A stretch of DNA of 64,000 nucleotides from Streptosporangium brasiliense (GCF_030811595.1 NZ_JAUSRB010000002.1:310001-374000); one strand, 5' to 3'; shown: positions 45,827 through 56,167, numbered from the stretch's first letter. Translations and numbers: made by a program. The notes: generated by a model not told the origin, from the letters alone.

Positions 45827-48046
45827 TCAGTGCTCTCGACGGTCGGAACCGTACCAGGACATGTTCTGCTCCTGACCCGGGCCCACCCTCTCTCTATCGG
45901 GGGTTTCCTCACCCGTGACCTGAGCCGAGCGCTCCGGCTTGTAGATGGCCGTGGGGTCTATGGCCGGCTGCGAGTCCCAGGAGTTGCGCCCGGCGTTGGG
46001 GTCGTTGAGCGGATCCCCCTGGTAGGCGTTCGGGTCGAACCGGAGCGTCGCGTCGGCCGGCGCGTCCCACTGGTGGCCGCCCTGCTGCTGGTACGGCTGC
46101 GCGGCCGGCGGCGCCTGCGGGTGGCCGAACGGGTCGTCGTAGGCCCCGCCCGCCTGGGAGGTCCCGTACTCGGGGACCCGGAGCTGCGGATCGGCCCCCT
46201 GGACCTGCTGCTGGTAGCTCTCCGCCTGCTGGTAGGCCTGGGCCATCTGCTGGGAGCGGGGGTCGACCGGGTCGGGCGCCGGGTAGTGCAGGTTCGGCTC
46301 GGTCGGCCGGGCGAAATCCGCGCCGGAGTAGCCGCCGAACGGCTGGCCGTAGTTCTCCGGGGGCTTCGGGAACGACGGCTGCGCCTGGCTGTCGAAGGAG
46401 ACGCGCGACTGGCCGTCGGCCGGCGCGTACGGCGCGGGCGCCTCGGGCTGGGCCTGGTAGGCGGGCGCCTCGGGCTGGGCCTGGTAGAAGGGGGCCTGCT
46501 GCTGCTCGGGCTGCGGGGCGTAGGCCGGAGGCTGGGCGTCGGCCTGCTGGGCGTACCCCGGGAACTGGGGTTCGGCGGCCGGCGCGTAGCCCGGCAGCTG
46601 CTGCTCGGGCTGCTGGGCGTAGCCCGGGAGCTGGGCATCGGCGGCCGGCGCGTAGCTCGGGAGCTGGGGTTCGGCGTAGAGCGGGGCCTGGGGCTGCTGC
46701 TCCACGGGCGAGGTGTAGACCGGCGGGTCGTAGGCCGTCACCGGCGGCTCGTACGGCTTGGCCGGGGGCTGGACGTCCGCGGCGACGTACGGGCTCGGGG
46801 TGTAGGTCTCGGCCGGGGCGGCGGGCAGCGGCTGCGGCGCGGGCAGGGCCTGCGGGGCCGGCTGCGCCGGGGCGTAGGGGGCGGCCTGCTGGCCGTACTG
46901 CCGGTTGTCGACCGGCGGCGCGTAGGCGGCCTGGGGGTATCCGTCCGCGGCCGGCGGGGGGTAGCCGTGCGCCTGCTGCTGGCCGTACCCGTCGGAGGCG
47001 GCCTGCTGGCCGTACCCGTCGGAGGCGGCCTGCTGGCCGTAACCCTCGGAGGCGGCCTGCTGACCGTAGCCGTCGGAGGCGGAGCTGCGCGCGGGCGGGA
47101 GCGCCGGCTGGCTGTAGGACGGCTGGGGCGCGGGCGGGACCTGCTGGGCGTGACCACCCTGGGAGTAACCCTGCTGCTCCTGGGCCTGGAAGCCCTGCTG
47201 CTGACCCTGATCCTGGGACTGGAAACCCTGCTGCGGCCCCTGATCCTGCGGCTGGAAGCCCTGCGGATAACCCGGCCCGCCCTGCTGAACCTGCTCCTGG
47301 GGCTGGAACCCCTGCTGGGCGTGACCACCCTGGGAGTAACCCTGCTGGTCCTGGGGCTGGAAGCCCTGCTGCGGCCCCTGGTCCTGCGGCTGGAAGCCCT
47401 GCTGCTGACCCTGATCCTGGGACTGGAAACCCTGCTGCGGCCCCTGATCCTGCGGCTGGAACCCCTGCGGATAACCCGGCCCGCCCTGCTGAACCTGGTC
47501 CTGGGGCTGGAACCCCTGCTGGGCGTGGCCGCCCTGGGAGTATGCCTGGCCGCCCTGCGGGATGTGGTGCTCCTGGGGGCGGCCGGAGCCGGCTGTCCCG
47601 GCGGCCGAGGCCGCCTTCGGCAGCAGGTAGAGCAGCGCGAGCACGGCCAGCGCGAGGCTGGGGAGGCCGACGAGGAGGAACTCGATCTTCATCCCGAAGC
47701 CCACGTCGCCGCTGAACAGCCCGCCGAGCAGCCCGACCACACCGAACAGCGCGGCCAGTCCCAGCGTGGCCACCGCCACGTAGACCATCACCTTCAGCCG
47801 CGCGATCACCGGACCGAGGTGGCTGGCCAGCAGCACGGCGCCGACGGACAGCGCCGCGATGACCGGCGAGGTGAAGTCGTCGACGTATCCGGCGGCGCGC
47901 AGGCCGAAGGACGATCCGAAGGCGGATCCTCCGAACAGCAGTCGCTCGACGCCGACGAGAACGCTCGTGGACGCGATGGCGATCATGAGCCATGCGGCCG
48001 GTTCTCGGAGCCGGCCCGCCTCGACGTTGGTCACAGCTACCCCCAT
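45827..48046 (-). CDS. Four-helix membrane protein with long Gln/Pro/Tyr/Gly-rich low-complexity tail
   Basis: The 739-residue protein has four hydrophobic helices in residues 15-145 and then about 590 residues of disordered sequence. The tail includes two large copies of a block starting YSQGGHAQQGFQPQ, itself built from GFQPQDQGPQQ units; four copies of a SDGYGQQAA unit; and several QLPGYAQQ-like units. It resembles eukaryotic prion-like domains in composition. Function is unknown. It is divergent from fbiA and upstream of whiB. GTG 48034 with GGGGGT upstream is an alternative start. Confidence 0.85.
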   Translation of the reverse strand: MGVAVTNVEAGRLREPAAWLMIAIASTSVLVGVERLLFGGSAFGSSFGLRAAGYVDDFTSPVIAALSVGAVLLASHLGPVIARLKVMVYVAVATLGLAALFGVVGLLGGLFSGDVGFGMKIEFLLVGLPSLALAVLALLYLLPKAASAAGTAGSGRPQEHHIPQGGQAYSQGGHAQQGFQPQDQVQQGGPGYPQGFQPQDQGPQQGFQSQDQGQQQGFQPQDQGPQQGFQPQDQQGYSQGGHAQQGFQPQEQVQQGGPGYPQGFQPQDQGPQQGFQSQDQGQQQGFQAQEQQGYSQGGHAQQVPPAPQPSYSQPALPPARSSASDGYGQQAASEGYGQQAASDGYGQQAASDGYGQQQAHGYPPPAADGYPQAAYAPPVDNRQYGQQAAPYAPAQPAPQALPAPQPLPAAPAETYTPSPYVAADVQPPAKPYEPPVTAYDPPVYTSPVEQQPQAPLYAEPQLPSYAPAADAQLPGYAQQPEQQLPGYAPAAEPQFPGYAQQADAQPPAYAPQPEQQQAPFYQAQPEAPAYQAQPEAPAPYAPADGQSRVSFDSQAQPSFPKPPENYGQPFGGYSGADFARPTEPNLHYPAPDPVDPRSQQMAQAYQQAESYQQQVQGADPQLRVPEYGTSQAGGAYDDPFGHPQAPPAAQPYQQQGGHQWDAPADATLRFDPNAYQGDPLNDPNAGRNSWDSQPAIDPTAIYKPERSAQVTGEETPDRERVGPGQEQNMSWYGSDRREH

Positions 48047-48284
48047 TGGGTCCTAGGTAAACCCGGGCCAGTTTTGCACATGGCTGACTTTGGTGTTGGT
48101 AGACCCATGAACCCCATGAATCCCATATGTGCTCCATTGCACCCTATTGGCGTATATTTCGGGAACCCCCACAGCCAACTCTGCCAGCGAAGACAGCCCT
48201 CGTAACGATCAAGACAAGGTGGCCGCCGCCCCGGCGGCAGGCCCTTCGGACCGACGTACAGGGCTCAATGGAAGACTGGACGGC

Positions 48285-49265
48285 ATGCGCATTGTGTCCC
48301 TCGCCGGCGGAATCGGCGGCGCCCGTTTCCTGCGCGGCCTGCTCGCCGCGACCCCCGACTCGGAGATCACCGTCATCGGCAACACCGGTGACGACATCAC
48401 CCTTTACGGCCTACAGGTCTGTCCCGACCTCGACACCGTGATGTACACCCTGGGCGGCGGTATCGACGAGGAGCAGGGGTGGGGCCGGCAGAAGGAGACC
48501 CACGTCGTCAAGGAGGAGCTTGCCGCCTACGGCGTCGAACCGCAGTGGTTCGGCCTGGGTGACCGCGACTTCGCCACCCACATCGTGCGCACCCAGATGC
48601 TCAAGGCCGGATACCCGCTGTCGGCGGTCACCGAGGCGCTGTGCGCCCGCTGGGAGCCGGGCGTACGGCTGATCCCGATGAGCGACGACCGGACCGAGAC
48701 CCACGTGGTCATCTCCGACGGGCAGGGCCGCCGGGCCGTCCACTTCCAGGAGTGGTGGGTGCGGATGCGCGCCTCCGTCCCGGCCGAGCAGATCATCCTG
48801 GTCGGCGCCGACCAGGCCCGGCCCGCCCCCGGCGTGCTCCAGGCCATCGCCGACGCCGACGTGGTGATCCTGCCGCCGTCCAACCCGGTCGTCAGCATCG
48901 GCACGATCCTGCAGATCAAGGGCATCCGCGAGGCTCTGGAGACCAAGACGGTCGTCGGCGTCTCCCCCATCGTCGGCGGCGCCCCGGTCCGCGGCATGGC
49001 CGACGCCTGCCTCACCGCGATCGGCGTGGACACCACCGCCCAGGCGGTCCTGGAGCTGTACGGCTCGCCGCTGGTCGACGGCTGGCTGGTCGCCGAGGAG
49101 GACGCCGGGGTCCGCCTCGACGGCGTCCGCATCGAGGCCCGTCCCCTGATCATGCACGACGTCGAGTCCGCCGCCGCCATCGCCCGGGCGGCCCTCGACC
49201 TGGCCACCGAGCTCGCCGCCCGCCCCGGCGGGTCCGCGGCGCCGCAGAGCGGGGGCGCGCGATGA
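48285..49265 (+). CDS. fbiA: 2-phospho-L-lactate/phosphoenolpyruvate transferase of F420 synthesis
   Basis: FbiA (CofD) joins the activated phospho-organic acid to the deazaflavin FO, making (dehydro-)F420-0. The 326-residue protein starts [19 protein letters not shown], the family N-terminus, and contains [19 protein letters not shown] and [20 protein letters not shown] 48285 was chosen for this match; the frame is open to 48129 but upstream sequence is unrelated. It overlaps fbiB by 4 bases (ATGA). Confidence 0.96.
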   Translation: MRIVSLAGGIGGARFLRGLLAATPDSEITVIGNTGDDITLYGLQVCPDLDTVMYTLGGGIDEEQGWGRQKETHVVKEELAAYGVEPQWFGLGDRDFATHIVRTQMLKAGYPLSAVTEALCARWEPGVRLIPMSDDRTETHVVISDGQGRRAVHFQEWWVRMRASVPAEQIILVGADQARPAPGVLQAIADADVVILPPSNPVVSIGTILQIKGIREALETKTVVGVSPIVGGAPVRGMADACLTAIGVDTTAQAVLELYGSPLVDGWLVAEEDAGVRLDGVRIEARPLIMHDVESAAAIARAALDLATELAARPGGSAAPQSGGAR

Positions 49266-50581
49266 GCAGGGTCCGGCGCAGGCAGGACGGACGGGCCGAA
49301 GCCAGACTGGAGATCTTCCCGGCCCCCGGGATGCCCGAGGTGCGGGAGGGCGACGACATCGGCGAGCTGATCGCCGCCGCCGTCCCCGACCTGCGCGACG
49401 GCGACATCCTCGTGGTCACCTCGAAGATCTCCAGCAAGGCCGAGGGCCGGGTCCGCCGGGAGACCGGCCGGAGCGAGGCGATCGCCGCGGAGACCACCCG
49501 GGTCGTCGCCCGCCGGGGCGAGACGGTGATCGCGCAGACCACGCACGGGTTCGTCATGGCCGCCGCCGGGGTCGACGCCTCCAACACCGAGCCCGGAACC
49601 GTCGTGCTGCTGCCCGTCGACCCGGACGCCTCCGCCGCGGCCGTCCGGGCGAGCGTCCGCCGGCGGCTCGGCGTGTCGGTCGGCGTGGTCGTCTCCGACA
49701 CCTTCGGCCGCCCCTGGCGCAACGGCCAGACCGACCTCGCCATCGGCGTGGCCGGCGTGACCCCCGCGCTCGACTACCGGGGCCTGTCCGACGACCACGG
49801 CAACGCGCTGGAGGTCACCCTGACCGCCGTCGCCGACGAGCTCGCCGCGGCCGGCGACCTGGTCAAGGGCAAGCTCGCGCAGACCCCGGTGGCGGTGATC
49901 CGGGGCATGGCGGAATACACCACCGAGGAGGACGGCCCGGGGGTCCGCGAGCTCGTCCGCCAGTCCGAGGACGACATGTTCCGCTACGGCTCGCGCGACG
50001 TGGTCTTCGCCCGCAGGACCGTCCGCGAGTTCTCCGGCGAGCCGGTCGACGGGGCCAAGGTCCGCCGGGCGGTGGACGCCGCGATCGCCGCACCCGCCCC
50101 GCACCACACGACCCCGTGGCGGTTCGTCCTGCTGGAGTCGGCCGGCGTCCGGGAGAAACTGCTCGACGCCATGCGTGAGGCGTGGATCGCCGACCTGCGC
50201 GGCGACGGCTTCTCCGAGGAGGCGGTCGCCAGACGGATCCGGCGCGGAGACGTGCTGCGCGCGGCGCCGTATCTCGCGGTGCCCTGCCTGGTCATGGACG
50301 GCTCGCACACCTACCGCGACGGCCGGCGCAACGCGGCCGAGCGGGAGATGTTCGTGGTCGCCATGGGCGCCGGGGTCCAGAACTTCCTGGTCCAGCTCGC
50401 GATGGAGGGGCTGGGCTCGGCCTGGGTGTCGTCCACCATGTTCTGCCGCGACGTGGTCCGCGAGGTGCTCGACCTGCCCCCGGGCTGGGACCCGATGGGC
50501 ACCGTGGCGATCGGCCACCCGGCAGCCCCGCCGCGTGACCGTGCCCCCAGGCAGGCGACCGACTTCGTCGTCGTCCGCTAG
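49262..50581 (+). CDS. fbiB: Bifunctional F420:glutamate ligase / dehydro-F420 reductase
   Basis: The 439-residue fusion has an N-terminal CofE-like ligase (about 15-245; [32 protein letters not shown]) that adds gamma-linked glutamates. The C-terminal flavin nitroreductase-like domain (about 255-439; [34 protein letters not shown]) reduces dehydro-F420-0 in actinobacteria. It starts in the fbiA stop, so the two are coupled. fbiC lies 2.7 kb away on the other strand. Confidence 0.96.
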   Translation: MSRVRRRQDGRAEARLEIFPAPGMPEVREGDDIGELIAAAVPDLRDGDILVVTSKISSKAEGRVRRETGRSEAIAAETTRVVARRGETVIAQTTHGFVMAAAGVDASNTEPGTVVLLPVDPDASAAAVRASVRRRLGVSVGVVVSDTFGRPWRNGQTDLAIGVAGVTPALDYRGLSDDHGNALEVTLTAVADELAAAGDLVKGKLAQTPVAVIRGMAEYTTEEDGPGVRELVRQSEDDMFRYGSRDVVFARRTVREFSGEPVDGAKVRRAVDAAIAAPAPHHTTPWRFVLLESAGVREKLLDAMREAWIADLRGDGFSEEAVARRIRRGDVLRAAPYLAVPCLVMDGSHTYRDGRRNAAEREMFVVAMGAGVQNFLVQLAMEGLGSAWVSSTMFCRDVVREVLDLPPGWDPMGTVAIGHPAAPPRDRAPRQATDFVVVR

Positions 50582-50911
50582 GGCGACGCTCCTCGACGGG
50601 AGTCGCGGACAGGCGGTCGAGCACCCGGGACCGCCGGGGGCGGCCTTCCCCGCTCCCGGCACCCCGGGCCGGCGGGGATCCGCGCCTCCGATGAGGAACA
50701 GGGCACTGGCCTCCGGCTCCCTGGACCACTGACCGTCGAGCGCGGCCCGGCGCCGCGCGGGCCCGGCACGGGCCGGGCCCCGGGCTCCGCACACCCGGGT
50801 CTCCAGGCCCACCTGCTCCGAACCCCGGGCCCGCGCCCGGGTCTCCAGGCCCGCGCGCTCCGGGGCTCCGCCCCGGACGCGGGCCCGCCGGGCGCCGCCG
50901 AGGGCCCGTCC
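50582..50911. other. 330-bp convergent gap with GC hairpin and short repeats
   Basis: A 9-bp stem GGGCCCGGC/GCCGGGCCC with a 4-nt loop (50759-50780) can end fbiB transcription. Beyond it, CCGGGTCTCCAGGCCC occurs twice, near 50799 and 50837, with related GGGCCCG segments. No gene is visible. Confidence 0.6.
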
Positions 50912-51160
50912 TCACCGGATCGCGTTGGCGACCACCGCGAACAGGATCAGCGCCCCCAGACCGACCACGACCATGCCGCGGACCGCCGCCCAGGCCGCCG
51001 ACTTCGCGCCGGGGATCTTCTCCGCCGCCTCGGCCGCCGCCTGGATCGCCTTGCCCCACCCCGCCCACGTGTCCAGCGTCCGCTGGAAGCGCCGCCCGAC
51101 GAAGAACACGATCGTCGCGATCACGATGATGATCAGGATCCGGCCGTCCGAGCTTTCCAT
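50912..51160 (-). CDS. 82-residue membrane protein with two helices
   Basis: The protein has helix 1 at about residues 8-20 (ILIIIVIATIVFFVG), an amphipathic basic/Ala-rich middle (AIQAAAEAAEKIPGAKSA) and helix 2 at about 62-80 (MVVVGLGALILFAVVANAI). TAGGAG lies 7 bases before the ATG. I do not recognise a family. Its first 20 codons and ribosome site are duplicated immediately upstream as a 25-codon gene. It probably follows fbiC and the VWA gene in one leftward operon. Confidence 0.7.
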   Translation of the reverse strand: MESSDGRILIIIVIATIVFFVGRRFQRTLDTWAGWGKAIQAAAEAAEKIPGAKSAAWAAVRGMVVVGLGALILFAVVANAIR

Positions 51161-51215
51161 CGGCGCACTCCTACCTAGGGGGAAGCAGGATTCGTGACTG
51201 AAGGCGGGTGGGCTG

Positions 51216-51293
51216 CTATGAGAGACGGGCGATGGCGAACACGATCGTCGCGATGACGATGAGCATCAGGATCCGGCCGTCCGAGCTTTCCAT
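51216..51293 (-). CDS. 25-residue membrane peptide, truncated duplicate of the 82-residue protein
   Basis: The product reads MESSDGRILMLIVIATIVFA followed by IARLS. Its first 19 residues differ from the longer neighbour at only two positions. The 20 bases upstream, including TAGGAG, are identical in both copies (period 133 bases). It ends in TAG after one helix. The strong ribosome site and preserved reading frame argue for expression. Confidence 0.55.
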   Translation of the reverse strand: MESSDGRILMLIVIATIVFAIARLS

Positions 51294-51458
51294 CGGCGCA
51301 CTCCTACCTAAGGGGAGCAGGGCTTCGTCACTAAGAGTATGCCAATGACTACAGAAACGCTAGGAACTATCTCCTTCGGCCCGCCCGGCGGGGCCACCGG
51401 GCAGGCGAGGACACCTCCCGGCCGGGCCGTCACGGGCCCGGCACGCGGCCGGGCGCGG

Positions 51459-53213
51459 TCACGGGGAGGCGGGGCAGGTGGGGTGGCACAGGCGGCGGGC
51501 CAGCGCGGACAGGAAGACGTCGATGATCTCGCCGGGCGCCTGGGCGACGTGCAGGGAGCCGTTGGTGACGGCCGTCACCTGGCCGAGGGCGGCGCGGTCG
51601 AGGTCGTCGCCGAAGGCGAGCACGACGATCTGGACCGGACGCTCCGGGTCCCACTCGTCCTTGAGCCTGTCGACCAGCGCGCCGCTCGACACGCCCTTGC
51701 CGTCGTCCTTGCCCGCGGTGATGACCAGCAGGGTGTTGTTCATCCCCTCGTCGTAGGAGTCGGCCACCTCGCGGAACCCCGCGAGGATCGAGTCGTAGAG
51801 GGAGCTGGACAGCCCGGGGTCGGCGCGCAGGGTCCGGGTCAGCTCCTCCAGGCGGCTGCGCCGGATGACCTGGCCTCCGTCGGGTTCCAGGATCGGGCCG
51901 AGCCGTACTCGCTCGCGGTGGTCGCCGCCCTTGGCCGCGGCGAACTCCCACATGCCCATGTGCGTCGAGTTGGGGAAGAGCTGCAGGCCCAGCCGGGCCG
52001 CTTCAAGCGCGACGGTGAGCTTGGTCCTGCCCTTCTCCCCCTTGATCGGCTGGGCCATGTGCCTGCCGGTGTCGGCCAGGACCAGGATGTTGGTCGGCGG
52101 AGCCAGCCTGCTCCACGCCTCCAGCGCCTCGTCGATCATCGCGGGCAGGATGGTCGGGCGGGTGCGAGGCGCCTCGGTGGGGATCTCCGGTCCGGGCGAG
52201 TAGGGCCCCTGGGTGCCGTCGGCCGAGCGGAAGCCCGCCCGCCGTACGGCGTCCTGGGTCTCCGGGGAGCGCAGCCAGGCGGCGAAGGCCCGCGATCCGC
52301 CCGCCACCGTCCGGTCCGCGGAGGTGACCACGTAGGGATAGTCCAGGTTGATGGTCCCCTCGCGGGGGTGCAGCGCGACCACCGGGTCGTCGGAGGGCAG
52401 GCGGTTGTGCGCCCACACCGACTGCTCGGGGACGATCACCACCGGACGCTGCCAGAAGGAGCGGTCGTCGACCGCGGCGAGCATGCTCCGGTAGTCGGGC
52501 GCCGCCCCCGCCTGGGCCCAGCGGACGAAGGCGGTGAGCGAGCGGTCGGCGTCCGCGCCGGTGCCGACGACGTCTCTGGCCGCGGCCACCGTGGCGATCC
52601 CGGCCCCGGCGAGCGAGGGGTCCGGGACGCGGACCACGTCGGGCTCGTCGGCGTTGGGCCGGATCCGGCCCCGGGTGGTGGCCGGGAAGACCATCCGCCA
52701 GTTCATGTCGGTCTTGCCAACCGCGAAGCGCTGGGCGAGGGACCTGCGGGTGGCGAAGACCAGGGGCGAGGTCGCCATCACGGTCTCGGTGCCCGCCATG
52801 CTCCCGGCGCCCTGCTTGCGCGCGAGCCGGATCCAGGCCGAGGAGTCGGCGATCCAGCCGTCGGGGCGCTCGCTGAGCACCCCGGCGGTGCCCCCGATCA
52901 GGGTGCGCAGCACGGTGGCGGGCGGCTGTTCTGTAACTTGTACCAGTACGCACCGGCCGTCGACGTCCGCCCCGCTCCGGTTGAACCGCCCGGCGGCCTC
53001 CATGACGGTCGGCGCGATGTCCACCGCGGCGGCGACGTCGACCAGCACCGGGTCCCGGCCCGAGCACCCGCCCTCCGCCGGTCCGAGCACCAGCACCACG
53101 CTCCCGGCCAGGGCGGTCAGGATCGCGACCGCCGCCAGTGACAGGCGCAGACCTGCCTGCCGCCGGCGCGTCTCGGCGCCGGCGGCCGCACGGTGTCGAC
53201 CGGAGGAGGGCAC
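51459..53213 (-). CDS. Membrane-anchored extracellular solute-binding protein fused to von Willebrand A domain
   Basis: The 584-residue protein has one N-terminal helix (about residues 22-44, LSLAAVAILTALAGSVVLVL). A periplasmic-binding-type domain (about 55-330; YVVTSADRTVAGGSRAFAAWL) and a C-terminal VWA domain (about 370-575; NILVLADTGRHM) follow. The metal-ion motif is degraded: the DxSxS serines are Gly and His. GTG 53213 has GAGAGG upstream; a longer frame to 53279 lacks support. It lies 77 bases downstream of fbiC on the same strand. The ligand is unknown. Confidence 0.85.
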   Translation of the reverse strand: MPSSGRHRAAAGAETRRRQAGLRLSLAAVAILTALAGSVVLVLGPAEGGCSGRDPVLVDVAAAVDIAPTVMEAAGRFNRSGADVDGRCVLVQVTEQPPATVLRTLIGGTAGVLSERPDGWIADSSAWIRLARKQGAGSMAGTETVMATSPLVFATRRSLAQRFAVGKTDMNWRMVFPATTRGRIRPNADEPDVVRVPDPSLAGAGIATVAAARDVVGTGADADRSLTAFVRWAQAGAAPDYRSMLAAVDDRSFWQRPVVIVPEQSVWAHNRLPSDDPVVALHPREGTINLDYPYVVTSADRTVAGGSRAFAAWLRSPETQDAVRRAGFRSADGTQGPYSPGPEIPTEAPRTRPTILPAMIDEALEAWSRLAPPTNILVLADTGRHMAQPIKGEKGRTKLTVALEAARLGLQLFPNSTHMGMWEFAAAKGGDHRERVRLGPILEPDGGQVIRRSRLEELTRTLRADPGLSSSLYDSILAGFREVADSYDEGMNNTLLVITAGKDDGKGVSSGALVDRLKDEWDPERPVQIVVLAFGDDLDRAALGQVTAVTNGSLHVAQAPGEIIDVFLSALARRLCHPTCPASP

Positions 53214-53250
53214 GCGGGGACCTCTCGCTTCAGGGAAATGACGATTGTCC

Positions 53251-53279
53251 CAATGAACCCCGCAGGTCGCGCAAGTCAA
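53251..53279 (-). promoter_or_regulatory. Possible promoter between fbiC and the VWA gene
   Basis: On the minus strand TTGACT (53274-53279) and TCATTG (53251-53256) are spaced by 17 bases. The -10 is weak; read-through from fbiC is equally possible. Confidence 0.3.
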
Positions 53280-53290
53280 TAGAGAACTTG

Positions 53291-55885
53291 TTATCGACGC
53301 CCCAGCGGGACGAAGTTACGCACACTTTGACAAACTCCGTCGCTCGCCGCCGCCGCGGCCAGCCGCTCCTCCCCCGGCACGCCGTAGGAGGTGGTCCGCT
53401 GCCGGAGCGGCCGGCCGGTCGGGGCAACCATGGCCGCGATGTCGCTGATCGTCTTGAAGGAGCCGTTCTCCGACCCCGCCATCCGGCTGATCGTCTCCTC
53501 CATCAGCGTGCCGCCGAGGTCGTTGACCCCGCCCTGCAGCACCTGGCGGCACAGGTCGTCCTGGAGCTTGACCCAGGAGCACTGGATGTTGCCGATCGCG
53601 CCGTGCAGCAGGACGCGGGCCAGCGCGTGCACGGCCCGGTTCTCCCGCGCCGTCGGCCCGGGCCGGGCGATCCCGGCCAGGTAGATGGGCGCGCTGTGGT
53701 GGACGAACGGCAGCAGCACGAACTCGGAGAACCCGCCGGTCTCCTCCTGGATGCGGCGGATCAGCCGGATGTGCTGGACCCAGTGGGCGTGGGTGTCCAC
53801 GTGGCCGTACATCATCGTGGAGGTCGTCGGGATGCCGACCCGGTGCGCGGTGGAGATGACCTCCACCCACTCCTTGGTGGGCAGCTTGCCCTTGGTGAGC
53901 ACCCAGCGCACGTCGTCGTCGAGGATCTCGGCCGCGGTGCCGGGGAGCGAGTCGACGCCCGCCTCCCTGGCCGCGATCAGCCACTCCTCGATGGACAGGT
54001 CGGTACGGCTGGCGCCGTTGATGACCTCCATCGGAGAGAAGGCGTGGACGTGCATCTCCGGCACCCGGGCCTTGACCGCCCTGGCGATGTCGAAGTAGGC
54101 GCTGCCGGGCATGTCCGGATGGATGCCGCCCTGCATGCACACCTCGGTCGCCCCCGCCTGCCACCCCTCCCAGGCCCGGTCGGCGACCTGCTCCAGGCTC
54201 AGGGTGTAGGCGTCGGCGTCGGTACGGCGCTGCGCGAAGGCGCAGAAGCGGCAGCCGGTGTAGCAGACGTTGGTGAAGTTGATGTTGCGGTTCACCACGT
54301 AGGTCACCTCGTCGCCGACCACCTCCCTGCGGAGGTCGTCGGCGATCCGGCACAGCTCCTCCAGCGCCGCGTCGTCGGCGCCCGCGCCGCCGGGGTCGCC
54401 GGCGACGTCGAGGAGGGCCAGCGCCTGCGCGTCGGTCAGGCGGGCCGGGTCGGTGGCGGCCTGCCGCAGCGCCTGGCGGACCTCTCCGAGCCGCACCGCG
54501 GGCGCGGCGGGCGCGGGGAGCCGCTCCCTGAGGGCCTCCCAGTCACCGTAGACATGGTCGAAGTCGTCGCGGCGGTCGCCGGTGCGGCCCTCGGTGTCGA
54601 CGGCCGTGTGCAGGTCGGTCCGGCCCAGGGAGACGAATCCGCCGTCCGGCTCCTGCCAGGGACGGCCGGTGACGACGGCGTCCTCACGGGCCAGGCCCGT
54701 CTCCGGATCGGCCAGGGCGGCCACGTGGACCTGGAGCCGGGGATCGAGCCAGGGCTCGCCGGCCAGCACGTACTCGGGGTAGATCGTCAGCCGCTCCCGC
54801 AGGGCGAACCCGGTGGCGGCCGTGCGGGCGGCCAGGTCGTCGATCTGGGGCCAGGGGCGCTCGGGGTTGACGTGGTCGGGCGTCAGCGGGGAGATCCCGC
54901 CCCAGTCGTCGATGCCGGCCCTGATCATCAGGGCGTACTCGGAGTCGACCAGGTTCGGCGGGGCCTGGACCCTCATGCGGGGCCCCAGCACCAGCCGGGT
55001 CACCGCGATGGTCGCGGCCAGCTCCTGCAGGTCGGCGTCCGGCATGCCGCGCATCGCGGTGTCCGGCTTGGCGCGGAAGTTCTGGACGATGATCTCCTGG
55101 AGCCCGCCGTACTCGCGTGCCACCCTGCGCAGCGCGAACAGCGACTCGGCCCGCTCCTCCACCGTCTCACCGATGCCGATGAGGATGCCGCTGGTGAAGG
55201 GCACGTTCGTCCGTCCCGCGTCCTCCAGGACGCGCAGCCGTACCGCGGGGTCCTTGTCCGGCGAGCCGTAGTGCGGCTGCCCCTTCTCCTCGAACAGCCG
55301 CCGCGAGGTCGTCTCCAGCATCATGCCCATCGACGGCGCGACCGGCTTGAGACGCTGCAGGTCCTGCCAGGTCATGACCCCGGGGTTCAGGTGCGGCAGC
55401 AGCCCGGTCTCCTCCAGCACCCGGATGGCCATCGCGCGGACGTAGGACAGCGTGTCGTCGTAGCCGTGCGCGTGCAGCCACTCACGGGCCTGGGGCCAGC
55501 GCTCCTCCGGCCGGTCGCCCAGGGTGAACAGCGCCTCCTTGCACCCCATCGCCGCCCCCTGCCGGGCGATCTCCAGCACCTCGTCGGGGCTGAGATACAT
55601 GCTCTCCAGCTTGTGCGGAGCGGTGGCGAAGGTGCAGTAGCCGCACCGGTCACGGCAGAGCCGGGTGAGCGGGATGAAGACCTTGCGGCTGTATGTGATG
55701 ATCCCTTGCCGCCCGACGGCCTCCAGCCCCGCGTCCCTTACCCGTCCGGCGTGTTCGAGCAGGGTGTCGAGGTGGGCGTCTCTGGCGTGCAGCAGGACGG
55801 TCGCTTCGGTGAGGTCGAGAGCTTTTCCGTCGCGGGCGCGGGCCAGGGCCCTGCGCATCGCGGTATCGGTGGGGTTCACGCTCAT
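53291..55885 (-). CDS. fbiC: FO synthase (CofG-CofH fusion)
   Basis: FbiC makes the deazaflavin FO from tyrosine and a pyrimidine using two radical-SAM modules. The 864-residue protein has the CofG half with CRDRCGYC (Cys77, Cys81, Cys84) and the CofH half with [13 protein letters not shown] near residue 545, each CX3CX2C. Full fusion length is as in mycobacteria. The ATG has no clear Shine-Dalgarno, so a leaderless transcript is possible. With fbiA and fbiB in the window, F420 synthesis is nearly complete; a FbiD-type guanylyltransferase was not seen. Confidence 0.97.
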   Translation of the reverse strand: MSVNPTDTAMRRALARARDGKALDLTEATVLLHARDAHLDTLLEHAGRVRDAGLEAVGRQGIITYSRKVFIPLTRLCRDRCGYCTFATAPHKLESMYLSPDEVLEIARQGAAMGCKEALFTLGDRPEERWPQAREWLHAHGYDDTLSYVRAMAIRVLEETGLLPHLNPGVMTWQDLQRLKPVAPSMGMMLETTSRRLFEEKGQPHYGSPDKDPAVRLRVLEDAGRTNVPFTSGILIGIGETVEERAESLFALRRVAREYGGLQEIIVQNFRAKPDTAMRGMPDADLQELAATIAVTRLVLGPRMRVQAPPNLVDSEYALMIRAGIDDWGGISPLTPDHVNPERPWPQIDDLAARTAATGFALRERLTIYPEYVLAGEPWLDPRLQVHVAALADPETGLAREDAVVTGRPWQEPDGGFVSLGRTDLHTAVDTEGRTGDRRDDFDHVYGDWEALRERLPAPAAPAVRLGEVRQALRQAATDPARLTDAQALALLDVAGDPGGAGADDAALEELCRIADDLRREVVGDEVTYVVNRNINFTNVCYTGCRFCAFAQRRTDADAYTLSLEQVADRAWEGWQAGATEVCMQGGIHPDMPGSAYFDIARAVKARVPEMHVHAFSPMEVINGASRTDLSIEEWLIAAREAGVDSLPGTAAEILDDDVRWVLTKGKLPTKEWVEVISTAHRVGIPTTSTMMYGHVDTHAHWVQHIRLIRRIQEETGGFSEFVLLPFVHHSAPIYLAGIARPGPTARENRAVHALARVLLHGAIGNIQCSWVKLQDDLCRQVLQGGVNDLGGTLMEETISRMAGSENGSFKTISDIAAMVAPTGRPLRQRTTSYGVPGEERLAAAAASDGVCQSVRNFVPLGRR

Positions 55886-56059
55886 GCCCGCACATTACGG
55901 CGCACCGCCGGGAAACCGGAGGCCGGGTACCACTACGCCGTCTCTTCAGTTCTCCTAAAGCGTGCAGTCAAGCAACTCTCGATAGACGTAAATGCTTGTA
56001 GCTACATATATTGGAGGCATCCAACCAGGACATCCCCCACAGCCCTCAAGGAGCCGAAA

Positions 56060-56167
56060 ATGATCTGGTTTCTCCTCGTCCTCGCCGCGATCGCCGTCCT
56101 CGCCCCGCTGGTCGGAGCCGACACTCGCGACAGCCGCGACTGGCGGACCGCGACCCGCCCCTCGTGA
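56060..56167 (+). CDS. 35-residue single-helix membrane protein
   Basis: The product starts MIWFLLVLAAIAVLAPLVGA and ends with a charged tail DTRDSRDWRTATRPS. AAGGAG lies 7 bases before the ATG and an A+T-rich stretch (55985-56015, including ACATATAT) may hold its promoter. Short proteins with a helix followed by GADTRDxRDW occur widely in actinobacteria; function is unknown. Confidence 0.65.
   Translation: MIWFLLVLAAIAVLAPLVGADTRDSRDWRTATRPS

Noticed and set aside
47150..47560. Regular repeats suggesting a CRISPR array
   Set aside because: Units are in frame, encode GFQPQDQ-type peptides and have no unique spacers; they are coding repeats.
48129..48284. 52-residue N-terminal extension of FbiA
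   Set aside because: FbiA/CofD proteins start at MRIVSLAGG; the extension is unrelated sequence.
53138..56060. Long rightward frame over fbiC
   Set aside because: Antisense to a certain gene. Only its final 35 codons, with their own ribosome site, were kept as a separate small gene.
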